Positions 25,819-35,353 of a stretch of 64,000 nt of DNA are shown in pieces. The position numbers were made by a program, and so were the translations under genes. The notes beneath the pieces were generated by a model. It was not told the origin of the DNA, ran no database searches, and was given only the letters and a program-made list of their open reading frames with translations. Position 1 is the first letter of the stretch; every line of letters starts with the position of its first letter. This DNA is from Bacteriovoracaceae bacterium UBA3083. GTDB lineage: Bacteria; Bdellovibrionota; Bacteriovoracia; Bacteriovoracales; Bacteriovoracaceae. Location: assembly GCA_002366565.1 (NCBI GenBank), contig DFBJ01000013.1:434001-498000 (forward strand), written 5' to 3'.

Positions 25819-26441
25819 CAAAAAGAAAGCTACGTTACGTATCAAATGATACTTTTAATAGTTTTGATACTAGAAAGAGAAATCACTTTGTAAATTCTTT
25901 AAGTGGAGTAAAGTCAGCAAACCTTATAGGCACAATCTCTCCAACGAACCAGACAAATCTAAGTATTGTAAGTTCAGCTTTCCATCTAGGCTCTTCCCCA
26001 GCACTCATGGGAATGATCATTAGACCTGATATATCGCCGAGACATACTCTTGATAATATAAGGCTAGAAAAGTATTTCACTTTAAATCATGTAAATGAAG
26101 ATATTTACGAAAAAGCACATCAAACAAGTGCTCGTTACCCAAGAGAAGTATCTGAATTCAATAGCTGTGGATTAACGGAACAATACCTTAATGACTTTAG
26201 GGCCCCATTTGTAGAAGAAGCCAATATAAAACTCTCCATGGAATTAGTTCGTGAAGTTCCAATAATTGAAAATGGTACTCATTTACTAATTTCAAAAATC
26301 CTCGGCGTCTGGCTTCCAGATTTAGCGCTAGAAGAAGATGGTCAAATAAATGTGTTAGAAGCCGGAACTGTATGCGTGACAGGCCTAGACTGCTATCATA
26401 CGCTCTCTAAACTACAACGACTCCCCTACGCTAAGCCATAA
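25815..26441 (+). CDS. Flavin reductase-like (FMN-binding split-barrel) protein
   Basis: The 208-residue protein shows the split-barrel pattern: SGVKSANLIGTISPTNQTNLSIVSSAFHLG, then PALMGMIIRPD, SPRHTLDNI and an interior acidic helix. Homologues bind FMN or FAD and reduce flavin with NAD(P)H. Placed last in the photolyase operon, it might supply reduced flavin; that is an inference from position. It begins inside the phrB stop (ATGA). Confidence 0.75.
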   Translation: MTKRKLRYVSNDTFNSFDTRKRNHFVNSLSGVKSANLIGTISPTNQTNLSIVSSAFHLGSSPALMGMIIRPDISPRHTLDNIRLEKYFTLNHVNEDIYEKAHQTSARYPREVSEFNSCGLTEQYLNDFRAPFVEEANIKLSMELVREVPIIENGTHLLISKILGVWLPDLALEEDGQINVLEAGTVCVTGLDCYHTLSKLQRLPYAKP

Positions 26442-26511
26442 TTGTTCAATTTTTATACGGCCAATGGATCTTTTTCAATCTATGTAAATAGGATGTTAAA
26501 ATGTGTTAAAT

Positions 26512-26541
26512 ATTAAGGACTTACTATTAGGAGTCCTTAAT
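26512..26541 (+). promoter_or_regulatory. Hairpin covering ribosome site and start codon of the subtilase gene
   Basis: ATTAAGGACT at 26512-26521 and AGTCCTTAAT at 26532-26541 are perfect 10-bp complements around a ten-base loop. The AGGAG ribosome site (26529-26533) lies at the loop/stem edge, and the last paired base is the first base of the TTG start codon. Confidence 0.55.
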
Positions 26542-28058
26542 TGCTTAAAACTGCCTTATTTTCAATTCTTACGATTAGCGCTATTCAGGCTACCGAATGC
26601 AGACTTGTTAATAATCAGGGTATTAAACCAAATATAATATCTGGAAAGAAATTAAGTGTATTCTGGAGCCAAGAGTATTCAGGAACAGATCTTGTAAAAG
26701 AGGAAATTGAAAGTGTTTCCTGGGCAAAGAATGTTTACGTTTCAGTATTTGACAGTGGCTTTGAGCAAGAATTCATTAAGATATCGAAAAATACAAAAGT
26801 AGACTCATCATTTTTCACCCGAAATCGGAAACCAATTGCACACCATGGAACAAGTGTTGCAAATATTATAAATGGTAAGGGACTATACGATGTAAGTAAT
26901 AAAGTGGAGTACCTCGGATTAAGAAATGTTAAATTCTCAGCAGTATATGGATCAGAATTTAAACGTTACGAAACAATCGGTATATTTCCAAAAATCATAT
27001 CTAATTCATATGGATGGAAAGACTACGAGGCCATAAGCAACTTATCTATATCAGCAAAAGAGAAAAATATTCTTTGGTTCCTAGCTTCAGGAAACGACTA
27101 TCCTCTTCCTATTTCTGATATTGAAAATTACTCTGGAGCCCTCCTCGTTGGCTCCCACGCCCCAAGTGGACTTCAATCTTCTTTTTCTCAAATTTCTAAT
27201 AATGTAATTACACTTGCGGGTGGCGATGATTATCAAGCGAGTATAGATGGAAACGGAAAACACATAAATTTTGGTGGAACAAGTGGTGCAACTCCGCTTG
27301 TTGCAGGAAGTATTGTAAACATAGCATCACTCATTCCAAATATTACTTACGAGCAAACAAAGAAGCTTATCCAAAAAACAAATCTTCCAAGTTTTGAATC
27401 CAGCAATGGCTTCATAAATAATCCTGGAATATTCAATGCCTACAAAGCATATGAAGTAGCTAAAAAAATAGCAGAACATTGTCAAAATAATGAAAACCCT
27501 AATAACGAAAACTGTATTTCAGAAGAATTACTCGATGAAGACAATTATAATTTTAATAACAGAATTCAATATGCACCAAATGAAAATGATATACTCGATA
27601 AATCTATTAGCTGTGAACAACGACAAGAGAATTTAAAAGAACTTCGAAGAATCTCCCTCTTAATAAATACACCTACTCTTTGGGAAAAGCTTGAGACTGT
27701 TTACAATAAGCTTGGATACACTAAAAATTCGGAATACTATAAAAACTTGAAAAACCGATTTGAAATTACTAGTGATTTAATTTTAGAAATGGAACAAGGT
27801 GCCCTTAACGCCCTTAAAAATGAGCGATACTTTGAAGCTTATTTTAGATATCAAGATTACTTCTCAGATAATTATCAAATTCAGCTTGCAAACCTATTAA
27901 TAACAGAACAGTCACCGAGTAAGTACTGGGTTACCCACTTTTTAAAAGAGCTAAAGGGCCCTCTCTCAAGTACTGTTCGAAATACTCTAGAAAAAGCACT
28001 TACGAAAGTAGACTCAGAACTTGCAGAATATATAAAACAAGTTCTTAATAAGGATTAA
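26541..28058 (+). CDS. Secreted subtilisin-like serine protease (S8)
   Basis: The 505-residue protein has a signal peptide (to about residue 17) and an S8 catalytic domain with Asp71 (VSVFDSG), His102 (HHGTSVAN), the oxyanion Asn185 (LASGND) and Ser248 (GGTSGATP). After about residue 310 comes an acidic Asn-rich linker and a helical C-terminal region (about 350-505) with TPR-like helices (LNALKNERYFEAYFRYQDYF). There is no clear propeptide. The start is a TTG with AGGAG upstream. It is an exported protease, perhaps for prey or nutrient proteins. Its stop overlaps the convergent MCP gene by four bases. Confidence 0.85.
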   Translation: MLKTALFSILTISAIQATECRLVNNQGIKPNIISGKKLSVFWSQEYSGTDLVKEEIESVSWAKNVYVSVFDSGFEQEFIKISKNTKVDSSFFTRNRKPIAHHGTSVANIINGKGLYDVSNKVEYLGLRNVKFSAVYGSEFKRYETIGIFPKIISNSYGWKDYEAISNLSISAKEKNILWFLASGNDYPLPISDIENYSGALLVGSHAPSGLQSSFSQISNNVITLAGGDDYQASIDGNGKHINFGGTSGATPLVAGSIVNIASLIPNITYEQTKKLIQKTNLPSFESSNGFINNPGIFNAYKAYEVAKKIAEHCQNNENPNNENCISEELLDEDNYNFNNRIQYAPNENDILDKSISCEQRQENLKELRRISLLINTPTLWEKLETVYNKLGYTKNSEYYKNLKNRFEITSDLILEMEQGALNALKNERYFEAYFRYQDYFSDNYQIQLANLLITEQSPSKYWVTHFLKELKGPLSSTVRNTLEKALTKVDSELAEYIKQVLNKD

Positions 28059-29557
28059 GCTGCCGCATGACCCTTTGATTCTTGATAGACTCCAGCATAC
28101 TTAGTATCTACACCCATGATATGGCTAATTAACCAATTCTTAAGGAACGCGACTAGCTTCTGCTTATTAACTGTACCATTCTTAATATCTGCCTCATGGC
28201 TTCTTAGTAATGATAAGAGATTATCATGAATCTTTTTATGCGCATCATACTCTTCATAGTTAAAACTTCTCATAAACTCTTCTTCATGAGCAAAATGCTC
28301 TACTGTGTAATCACACATATCATTAAACTTTGGTAGCATTTCATTAGATGTTTCACGATTGAGGCTATCTACTAAAATATTAATCTTATTAACTAATATC
28401 TGGTGTTCATCATCCATATCACCTACATTAATTAAGTATTCATCTTTCCATTCAAATAGTTCAGCATCATCATTTACGACTCTCTTCTTCCCCGTTGTAG
28501 ATAAGACAATATTATCAACAATTTCATCTAAACTTTGAGACTCTTGAGAAACACTATAGGCAACTTGCTTTGACTGTCCTACAACAAGATTAATTTTTTG
28601 ATTAACCTGATTAAGTAAGTTTACAGCTTGAGTGATTTCCTCTACTCCTTGCCTTTGCTCAATAGATGCAGAAGAGATCTCATTTACAGATCTATTTACT
28701 TCATCAATTCTCATTGAAATTTCTTCTAAGGAATTACCACAAAGTTCTACGGCTTCTTCACCAATAGAGATACTTTTTGCACTATCAGAAGATATTCTCT
28801 CAACAGCTAACTGGCTTTCCTCAACAATACCATCAACCCTACCAGTACTCTCTTCAAGCATTTTAGAAATTTCGTCTGCAGCAGTTCCACTTAAGTTGGC
28901 AAGATTACCGATTTCTTCTGCAACAACGGCAAATCCCTTGCCATGCTCACCAGCTCTAGCCGCCTCAACAGAAGCATTGAATGAGAGTAATTTAGTTTGA
29001 AAAACAATATCATTTATAACTTTTGTTTTCGTATTAATATCTTTAATAACATTACTTATTTCTAAAATTTTATTATTAGATTCAGAGATATATTCTGAAT
29101 ATGTAACATTACCTTCTTTAATCTTACTAAAGCTATCCTTTAAATTTGCGACAGCATCAGCTCCTTTTCTCGAAGCGCTAACACATTCATTAGATAGTGT
29201 GGTTGCATTTTCGCAATTAGAAGAACTACGGCTAGACATAGCATTTATTTCGTCTAGAGCCGTTGCTGTCTCATGAAGAGATTCAGATTGCTCAAGAGAA
29301 CCCTCTTCTAATTCTCTATTTGTATTTAAGATCTGATCTGAAGTTCCTAGAATTACTCTATTAGATTTCTCAAGACTACTTAGAATATCTTGTATTTTAA
29401 AGATAGTTTTTTGCTTTGTGATTAATAGAGAATATAGAAATAAACTTGTAACAATAAATGATCCAGACCATATATATTGATTCACACTAAAGAAGTAATT
29501 GATACCTGCTATCAGGAATACAACCAGTGGAAAACCAAAATAACTTACGTACTTCAT
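28055..29557 (-). CDS. Methyl-accepting chemotaxis protein with C-terminal hemerythrin domain
   Basis: Two short N-terminal membrane helices (about residues 8-47) leave no periplasmic sensor. A cytoplasmic signalling domain follows, with the hairpin tip QTKLLSFNASVEAARAGEHG at about 195-215. From about 365 a bacteriohemerythrin domain is present: DDEHQILV, HFAHEEEFM, DAHKKIHDN and SHIMGVDTKY supply the five His, one Glu and one Asp of the di-iron site. This implies direct cytoplasmic sensing of oxygen or redox for aerotaxis. It lacks the RFEDI tail of the other two MCPs in this window. Confidence 0.92.
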   Translation of the reverse strand: MKYVSYFGFPLVVFLIAGINYFFSVNQYIWSGSFIVTSLFLYSLLITKQKTIFKIQDILSSLEKSNRVILGTSDQILNTNRELEEGSLEQSESLHETATALDEINAMSSRSSSNCENATTLSNECVSASRKGADAVANLKDSFSKIKEGNVTYSEYISESNNKILEISNVIKDINTKTKVINDIVFQTKLLSFNASVEAARAGEHGKGFAVVAEEIGNLANLSGTAADEISKMLEESTGRVDGIVEESQLAVERISSDSAKSISIGEEAVELCGNSLEEISMRIDEVNRSVNEISSASIEQRQGVEEITQAVNLLNQVNQKINLVVGQSKQVAYSVSQESQSLDEIVDNIVLSTTGKKRVVNDDAELFEWKDEYLINVGDMDDEHQILVNKINILVDSLNRETSNEMLPKFNDMCDYTVEHFAHEEEFMRSFNYEEYDAHKKIHDNLLSLLRSHEADIKNGTVNKQKLVAFLKNWLISHIMGVDTKYAGVYQESKGHAAA

Positions 29558-29628
29558 AAAAAGCTCCTTACAATAATCCTAACGGAAGTAAGCCTTATGG
29601 AGTGAGTTAATTTTTAGGTTAAGAAAAT

Positions 29629-31650
29629 TTAGAAGATTTGATACGGATCAACATCAATTTTATAACTTATTGAATTTGAACGATTATACGAACGCTCAAA
29701 GTAACTTAATAGCTTATGAAGATGATTAATATCATGTGACTTAAGAGCAATGTACCAGGTAAATTGATTCAGTCTTTTCTCAATCATAGCGGGGCTTGGG
29801 CCCAAAATATCGACTTGCAGATTATTCTTAGTACAAACGTCCCGTAAGGTTTGTGCAACAGAAATTACATTATCAGTTAACTTCTCTCTAAATCTAGAGT
29901 GGAAGTAAATTGCTGCCATTTTTGAAAAAGGAGGAAAGTTAGAAATATCTCTAATGATTAGCTCGTCCTCATAAAACTCTTTAAAGGAATGATCCTTAAT
30001 ATACTCAAAAACTTTATTAGATGGGCTTAACGTCTGAATCAACACTTTTGCATCGGGGGAATATCTTCCAGCTCTTCCGTTAATTTGAGTAATTAATTGA
30101 TACGCCTTTTCAATCGCTCTAAAATCAGGGAAATTCATAATTGAATCTACACCTAAAACAAGAACTAGATTTACTTTTTCAAAATTGTGCCCTTTTGAAA
30201 GCATTTGTGTTCCTACAAAAACATCAATCTCTTTATTATGGAACCTATTCAATTTATCTTCAAGTTGAGTGACATTTTTGATTTCGTCCCTATCGAAACG
30301 TTCAATATTATATTTAGGAAGATGGGCCTCTAGTACTTCTTGAATTTTCTCTGTTCCAAATCCCTTTTGCAGTAAACTCATATTTCCACATTCAGGGCAA
30401 ATTTCGGGCATAGGAATCTCATAGTCACTATGAGCACTTTTTAATACATTTCTTCTTTTAAAATATCTTAGAGGTGTATTTGTATTTGGATCTTCAAACT
30501 TCTTTCCACAGCCTCTGCACTGAATATAGTTGGCAAAGCCAAGTCTATTCACAAATACTAAAACTTGCTCACCCTTTTCCAACTTTTCTTTCATGGCCTC
30601 AAGAGACTTTGAGTGTATAGGCCAAAGGTCATTGAGCTCAAACCTTGGACCAGTTGACCTCTTCTCTTCTCTACAGTCGATTAATTCAATTTCAGGAAAA
30701 CCACCAGAAGCTCTTTTTTCAAGCGGATAGTAATTCTCAGATTTTTCTGAAAACGAGTGAAAGTTCTCTACTGTTGGTGTTGCTGAACCAAGAACAATCG
30801 GACAGTTTGAAAGTTGGGCCTTTTTTATTGCCACATCTCTTCCGTTATATGGACATCTATCACTTTGTTTAAAAGATTGATCATGTTCTTCATCAACTAT
30901 AACAAGTCCTAAATTTTCAATAGGAAGAAAAACAGAACTTCTTACACCCATTACAAGAACTGGTGATTCACTTTCTTTTAGCTCTTTCCAAATAGCATTT
31001 TTTTCAGAGTCACTAACACCACTATGATATGGAAAAACTCTACAGTTCAAATACTCTGCAAAGGTATGAGTAAACTGAGGAGTTAGATTTATTTCAGGAA
31101 GTAAAAATAAAACGGACTTTCCAGACTTAAGCGCTTCTTTCATCAAACTTAAGTAGACTGAAGTTTTCCCGGAGCCTGTAACTCCATGAATATAATGTCT
31201 ATCAAATCCTCTATCGAATTTACTTAGTATGGATTCAAACGTCATTTGTTGTTCAGGATTTAGAGTATGAGGAAGGTCTTTTCCTGAGCCTTCCACAAAT
31301 TCAACTTTTCTTGGTCGTTTTAAAATTTTAGGTAAGCACTCAATTATCGTCATACCTAAGTTGTAGTGATAGTAACGAGACATCCACTCATAAAGAGAAA
31401 GCTCCTTCTCGCTAAGACAGAATAAGTCGATTTCTTTAGAACTTACAGGCTTAAGCTTATACTTATCAAGTTCACTCTGAACTGCTTCTTTTGAAAGATC
31501 AGTTTGCACTACACAACCTGCTGCTTTTCTTCTCCCAAGGGGAACTTGAACAAGGTCACCTCTTCTCAATTCAAAGTCAGAAGGGCACTCATAGGTAAGT
31601 ATCCCTTCTGGTCCAGGGTATTTTACAGCAACTTTACAGTAGGTTGTCAC
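29629..31650 (-). CDS. priA: Primosomal replication restart helicase PriA
   Basis: The 673-residue protein has the 3'-DNA-binding N-terminus, Walker A GVTGSGKT at 156-163, DEEHDQSFK, VLGSATP, and FVGTQMLSKGHNF. It restarts stalled replication forks. The cysteine region has only CRGCG and CPECG; the four inner cysteines that hold the second zinc in E. coli PriA are absent, replaced by a segment with TPLRYFKRRNVL. It ends seven bases from the cysS start region on the same strand, so cysS and priA are probably co-transcribed. Confidence 0.9.
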   Translation of the reverse strand: MTTYCKVAVKYPGPEGILTYECPSDFELRRGDLVQVPLGRRKAAGCVVQTDLSKEAVQSELDKYKLKPVSSKEIDLFCLSEKELSLYEWMSRYYHYNLGMTIIECLPKILKRPRKVEFVEGSGKDLPHTLNPEQQMTFESILSKFDRGFDRHYIHGVTGSGKTSVYLSLMKEALKSGKSVLFLLPEINLTPQFTHTFAEYLNCRVFPYHSGVSDSEKNAIWKELKESESPVLVMGVRSSVFLPIENLGLVIVDEEHDQSFKQSDRCPYNGRDVAIKKAQLSNCPIVLGSATPTVENFHSFSEKSENYYPLEKRASGGFPEIELIDCREEKRSTGPRFELNDLWPIHSKSLEAMKEKLEKGEQVLVFVNRLGFANYIQCRGCGKKFEDPNTNTPLRYFKRRNVLKSAHSDYEIPMPEICPECGNMSLLQKGFGTEKIQEVLEAHLPKYNIERFDRDEIKNVTQLEDKLNRFHNKEIDVFVGTQMLSKGHNFEKVNLVLVLGVDSIMNFPDFRAIEKAYQLITQINGRAGRYSPDAKVLIQTLSPSNKVFEYIKDHSFKEFYEDELIIRDISNFPPFSKMAAIYFHSRFREKLTDNVISVAQTLRDVCTKNNLQVDILGPSPAMIEKRLNQFTWYIALKSHDINHLHKLLSYFERSYNRSNSISYKIDVDPYQIF

Positions 31651-31656
31651 TATCAG

Positions 31657-33120
31657 TTAAACCTTAACATTCCACTTAACTCCATCAGGAGTGTCTTGAA
31701 AGTCTATGCCCATTGCATGGAGAGCATCACGTGCTTCATCAGCTTTTGCCCAGTCTTTATCTTCTCTTGCTTGTTCTCTCATTTTTACAAGTTCAAGAAT
31801 TTTATCTCGATCAAGATTCTTTTCTTTTAACATAATCTCATCAACTGAATTTAAAAATTCACTTGGCTCTTCTTGAAATAGGGCCATCATTTGACCATAT
31901 TTTAAAACCCATTCTTTAAATGCGTTTGCCGTTGTCCATGAGTTTACATCTTTTTTCTTTTTAGGAATGTTTAATGAATTGAATGCTCTAACAACTTCAA
32001 AGACAGTAGCAATTACTTCACCTGTTCCAAAGTCATCATCAAGAGACTTCTTTATTTTTGCATCAGATTGAGTTAAAAGCTGAGCAAAAGATTTATTCAC
32101 TTTACCAGCCTCACTCTTATCAAATGTTTCTAAAATATTATCAACTGTCGATAGAGTTTCATAAATTCTTCTTAGCCCTGAAATAACTTGATGAATTTTC
32201 TCATCTGTAACATTGAAGTTACTTCTATAGTGAGCAGAGAGCATTAGATACTTTAAAATTTCTGGATGATACTGATCCATAAAAGCTCTACCAGTAATTA
32301 CATTACCTAGAGACTTAGACATTTTCTCATCTTTTAGATTTATAAATTCGTTATGCATCCAATAATTACAATACTTAGTGCAGTTACAACCTTCTCCTTG
32401 TGCAATTTCATTTTCATGGTGTGGAAAGATTAAATCAATTCCTCCACCGTGAATGTCAATTGTATCTCCAAGAATAGCTTTTATCATTGCTGAACATTCA
32501 ATATGCCAACCAGGTCTTCCCTCTCCCCAAGGAGATGTCCAGTGTGGCTCTCCCTCTTTTGAAGGTTTCCATAGCACAAAGTCAAAAGGATTTCTTTTTC
32601 TAGAATCAACTTCGACTCTTTGACCTGCATTTAGGTCATCTAAATTCTTATTAGATAGTTTTCCATAATCAGAGTAATTATCTATTGAATAGAAGACTTC
32701 TCCCTCTACTTCATAAGCTTTATCATTTTTAATTAGAGTCGCTACATATTCAATAATCTCATCCATATACTCTGTAACTTTTGGATTATGAGTATGTTTC
32801 TTAAGTCCAAGACGACTAAAATCTTTTTCAAATTCTGCAATATACTTTTCAGAAATAACAGTAGGCTCTACACCTTCGTCATTTGCTTTTTTGATAATTT
32901 TATCATCAACGTCAGTATAGTTATAAACGAATGTTACATCGTATCCACTTAACTCTAACCAGTTACGAACAAGGTTGAATGTAATGGCCCCTCTAAAGTT
33001 TCCAATGTGAAGAAGATCATAAACTGTTGGACCACAGAGGTAGAGTTTTACCTTACCTTCTTCTAAGGGTTTAAATTCTTCTTTCTTCTTACTCAGAGTG
33101 TTATACAGTTTAAGTGACAT
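31657..33120 (-). CDS. cysS: Cysteinyl-tRNA synthetase
   Basis: This 487-residue class I synthetase has LCGPTVYDLLHIGNFRG (first zinc ligand cysteine and HIGN), WHIECSAM, IDLIFPHHENEIAQ (zinc His and Glu) and the KMSKSLGN loop. It charges tRNA-Cys in the cytoplasm. The upstream 100 bases are divergent from pyrC. It is complete and of standard length. Confidence 0.97.
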   Translation of the reverse strand: MSLKLYNTLSKKKEEFKPLEEGKVKLYLCGPTVYDLLHIGNFRGAITFNLVRNWLELSGYDVTFVYNYTDVDDKIIKKANDEGVEPTVISEKYIAEFEKDFSRLGLKKHTHNPKVTEYMDEIIEYVATLIKNDKAYEVEGEVFYSIDNYSDYGKLSNKNLDDLNAGQRVEVDSRKRNPFDFVLWKPSKEGEPHWTSPWGEGRPGWHIECSAMIKAILGDTIDIHGGGIDLIFPHHENEIAQGEGCNCTKYCNYWMHNEFINLKDEKMSKSLGNVITGRAFMDQYHPEILKYLMLSAHYRSNFNVTDEKIHQVISGLRRIYETLSTVDNILETFDKSEAGKVNKSFAQLLTQSDAKIKKSLDDDFGTGEVIATVFEVVRAFNSLNIPKKKKDVNSWTTANAFKEWVLKYGQMMALFQEEPSEFLNSVDEIMLKEKNLDRDKILELVKMREQAREDKDWAKADEARDALHAMGIDFQDTPDGVKWNVKV

Positions 33121-33222
33121 TTAGTTTCTCCATTTGCTTCTTTTTTAGCACAACGTTTTCTATTTTAAAAAGTCCAATGTACTATAAAGATATAATTTTA
33201 AACGATTAGGGACTTAAGAACT

Positions 33223-34551
33223 ATGGAAAAATTTGATCTTATTATTAAAGGTGGTACTTGCGTACTAAAGTCAGGCTTAAAAAAGCGTGATCTTGGAGTC
33301 AGAAATGGCAAAATTGTAGTTTTAGATATTGGTTCAGAGCATCCTGCGACTAAAATTATTGATGCATCAGGCTTACATATATTCCCAGGTCTAATTGACA
33401 CCCAGGTTCATTTCCGCGAGCCAGGACTAACACACAAAGAAGACTTGGCATCGGGATCACTTGCAGCAGTACAGGGGGGAGTTACAACTTTCCTTGAAAT
33501 GCCTAACACTACTCCACCAACTACGACAAAAGAGTCAATCTTAGAAAAGATCAAGCTCGCAAAATCAAAATCTCTAGCAAATTTTGGTTTCTATATGGGT
33601 GGAACTGCTGAAAATCTAGAAGAGCTAAAAAAAGCGAAAGACATTGAAGGCTGCTGTGGAATTAAAATCTTTTTAGGAAGTTCGACAGGAAATTTACTCT
33701 TATACAAAAGAGAAAAGCTAGAAGAAATCTTTAAAAACACAACAGGAATCATTGCACTTCACTCTGAAAATGAAGAAATGCTTGTTCAAAGAAAGTCCAT
33801 AAGAGACAATGCAAAAACTGCTCATGCTCATCCAGAGTGGAGAAATGTAGAAACAGCACTCACTTCAACAAAGAGAGTTATTGAAATAGCTAAAGAGTGT
33901 AAGCGAAAAGTTCATGTTCTTCACATTACATCAAAAGAAGAAATGGATTTTCTTGCTGAAAATAAAGACTTCTGTACAGTTGAAGTTACTCCACAACACC
34001 TAACTCTATCTGCGCCAGAATGTTACGACAAACTCGGTACATATGCCCAAATGAACCCACCGATAAGAACTGTCGATCACACAGCAGGTCTTTGGGGTGC
34101 TTTGAAAAAGGGCGTTGTAGATGTTATTGGTTCAGACCACGCTCCACATACTAAAGAAGAAAAGGACAAAGGTTACCCAAATTCACCAAGTGGGATGCCT
34201 GGGGTACAGACGATCTTCCCTGTTCTCTTACATCATGTTCAAATGGGGAATTTAAACTTAGAGGAAGTGGCCAAGTACTTATGCTTTAACCCTGCTAAGC
34301 TTTATGGGTTAAATAAAGGTCACTTAGAAAATGACTTTGACGCCGATATTACAATTGTAAATATGAATGAAGAAGTTGAGATAAAAAATGAGGATATGGC
34401 CTCAAAATGTGGCTGGACACCTTTTGATGGATATAAGTATAAAGGAAAAATAAATTATACAATTGTTGGTGGAAATGTTGTTGTAGAAAATGGTGTTGTA
34501 AACTCATCCCATTTTGGAAGTCCAATCAAAGTAAATCAAAGGAAATTTTAA
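33223..34551 (+). CDS. pyrC: Dihydroorotase (class I amidohydrolase)
   Basis: The 442-residue protein follows class I dihydroorotase: PGLIDTQVHFREPG, GGVTTFLEMPNTTP, HSENEEM, HVLHITSKEE, TVEVTPQHL and IGSDHAPH, the metal and substrate sites. It closes carbamoyl-aspartate to dihydroorotate in pyrimidine synthesis. The first histidine of the usual HxH metal motif is Gln (QVH); I recall this in some proteobacterial dihydroorotases, so the copy is probably active, though a related cyclic amidohydrolase cannot be excluded. It is directly followed by cdd, another pyrimidine enzyme. Confidence 0.82.
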   Translation: MEKFDLIIKGGTCVLKSGLKKRDLGVRNGKIVVLDIGSEHPATKIIDASGLHIFPGLIDTQVHFREPGLTHKEDLASGSLAAVQGGVTTFLEMPNTTPPTTTKESILEKIKLAKSKSLANFGFYMGGTAENLEELKKAKDIEGCCGIKIFLGSSTGNLLLYKREKLEEIFKNTTGIIALHSENEEMLVQRKSIRDNAKTAHAHPEWRNVETALTSTKRVIEIAKECKRKVHVLHITSKEEMDFLAENKDFCTVEVTPQHLTLSAPECYDKLGTYAQMNPPIRTVDHTAGLWGALKKGVVDVIGSDHAPHTKEEKDKGYPNSPSGMPGVQTIFPVLLHHVQMGNLNLEEVAKYLCFNPAKLYGLNKGHLENDFDADITIVNMNEEVEIKNEDMASKCGWTPFDGYKYKGKINYTIVGGNVVVENGVVNSSHFGSPIKVNQRKF

Positions 34552-34956
34552 ATGAACGATATAGTAAATGAAGCTTATAAAGTAGCACTTGAAGCGAGAA
34601 AGAATGCTCACGCTCCCTACTCTAAATTCCTAGTAGGATCCGCTATAAAAGTAAAAGGTCACGATGAGCTCTTCCCAGGTTGTAATGTTGAAAATGCTAG
34701 CTATGGTGCAACCATTTGTGCAGAGAGAAATTCAATAATAGGAGCTGTTGCTAGACTTGGAAAAGTTGAAATAGAATTTGTAGTTGTGGCATGCGATACG
34801 AAGCCAGTAACTGTTCCTTGTGCACTTTGCCTACAAGTAATGAGTGAGTTTACAAAAGCTGACACACCTATTCACCTAGGTGATTTAGAATCAGTGAAGA
34901 AGACAGTTCTCTTTGGAGACTTACTACCAATGCCTTTTAATACACTCGATTGTTAA
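34552..34956 (+). CDS. cdd: Cytidine deaminase
   Basis: This 134-residue tetrameric-type enzyme has NVENASYGATICAERN (zinc Cys and catalytic Glu) and PCALCLQVM (two zinc cysteines). It deaminates cytidine and deoxycytidine for pyrimidine salvage. Its ATG is the base directly after the pyrC stop, so the two are co-transcribed. The last four bases overlap the convergent zinc-ribbon gene. Confidence 0.93.
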   Translation: MNDIVNEAYKVALEARKNAHAPYSKFLVGSAIKVKGHDELFPGCNVENASYGATICAERNSIIGAVARLGKVEIEFVVVACDTKPVTVPCALCLQVMSEFTKADTPIHLGDLESVKKTVLFGDLLPMPFNTLDC

Positions 34957-35168
34957 TTCATCGAGTGTAGTACTTTTCTACTTCCGTAATTACACTCAAT
35001 ACATTGAGCAGATTCCTCCATTACTAGAGTTGTGCAATCTGCCCAGTGAGTAATTATCATTTTCTTTCCACAATCTGGACAATCTTCAATTGTCTTGGTT
35101 ACTTCTTCAATATCACCATGATATTTCTCTAAGTGCTCAAGCTCAAATGCCCGTTCTCTAAGACTCAT
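34953..35168 (-). CDS. Small zinc-ribbon protein
   Basis: The 71-residue product has two CxxC knuckles, CPDCGK and CIECNYG, plus one further cysteine between them, consistent with a single structural zinc. The N-terminal 25 residues are charged helix. The ribosome site AAAGGAATAGAG precedes the ATG. No family is recognised. It is monocistronic and convergent with cdd. Confidence 0.6.
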   Translation of the reverse strand: MSLRERAFELEHLEKYHGDIEEVTKTIEDCPDCGKKMIITHWADCTTLVMEESAQCIECNYGSRKVLHSMN

Positions 35169-35353
35169 CTCTATTCCTTTTAATTTGACTTGATATCTAT
35201 CGGAGATAGCACTCTAAATAATGAGAGTTTTAAACTGGAGTAAATCACTAAAATCACAGCTTTATATTGCAAAAAATATAGAGTTCAAATGGAGTAAGTA
35301 CCTGTTTTCATGGACGTTAACAATTGTCTAATCTTTTCCTTATTAGAATTTGA

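Noticed and set aside
28632..29000. A 122-codon plus-strand frame inside the hemerythrin MCP gene
   Set aside because: It is the antisense shadow of the conserved MCP signalling domain; similar shadows appear opposite the other MCPs.
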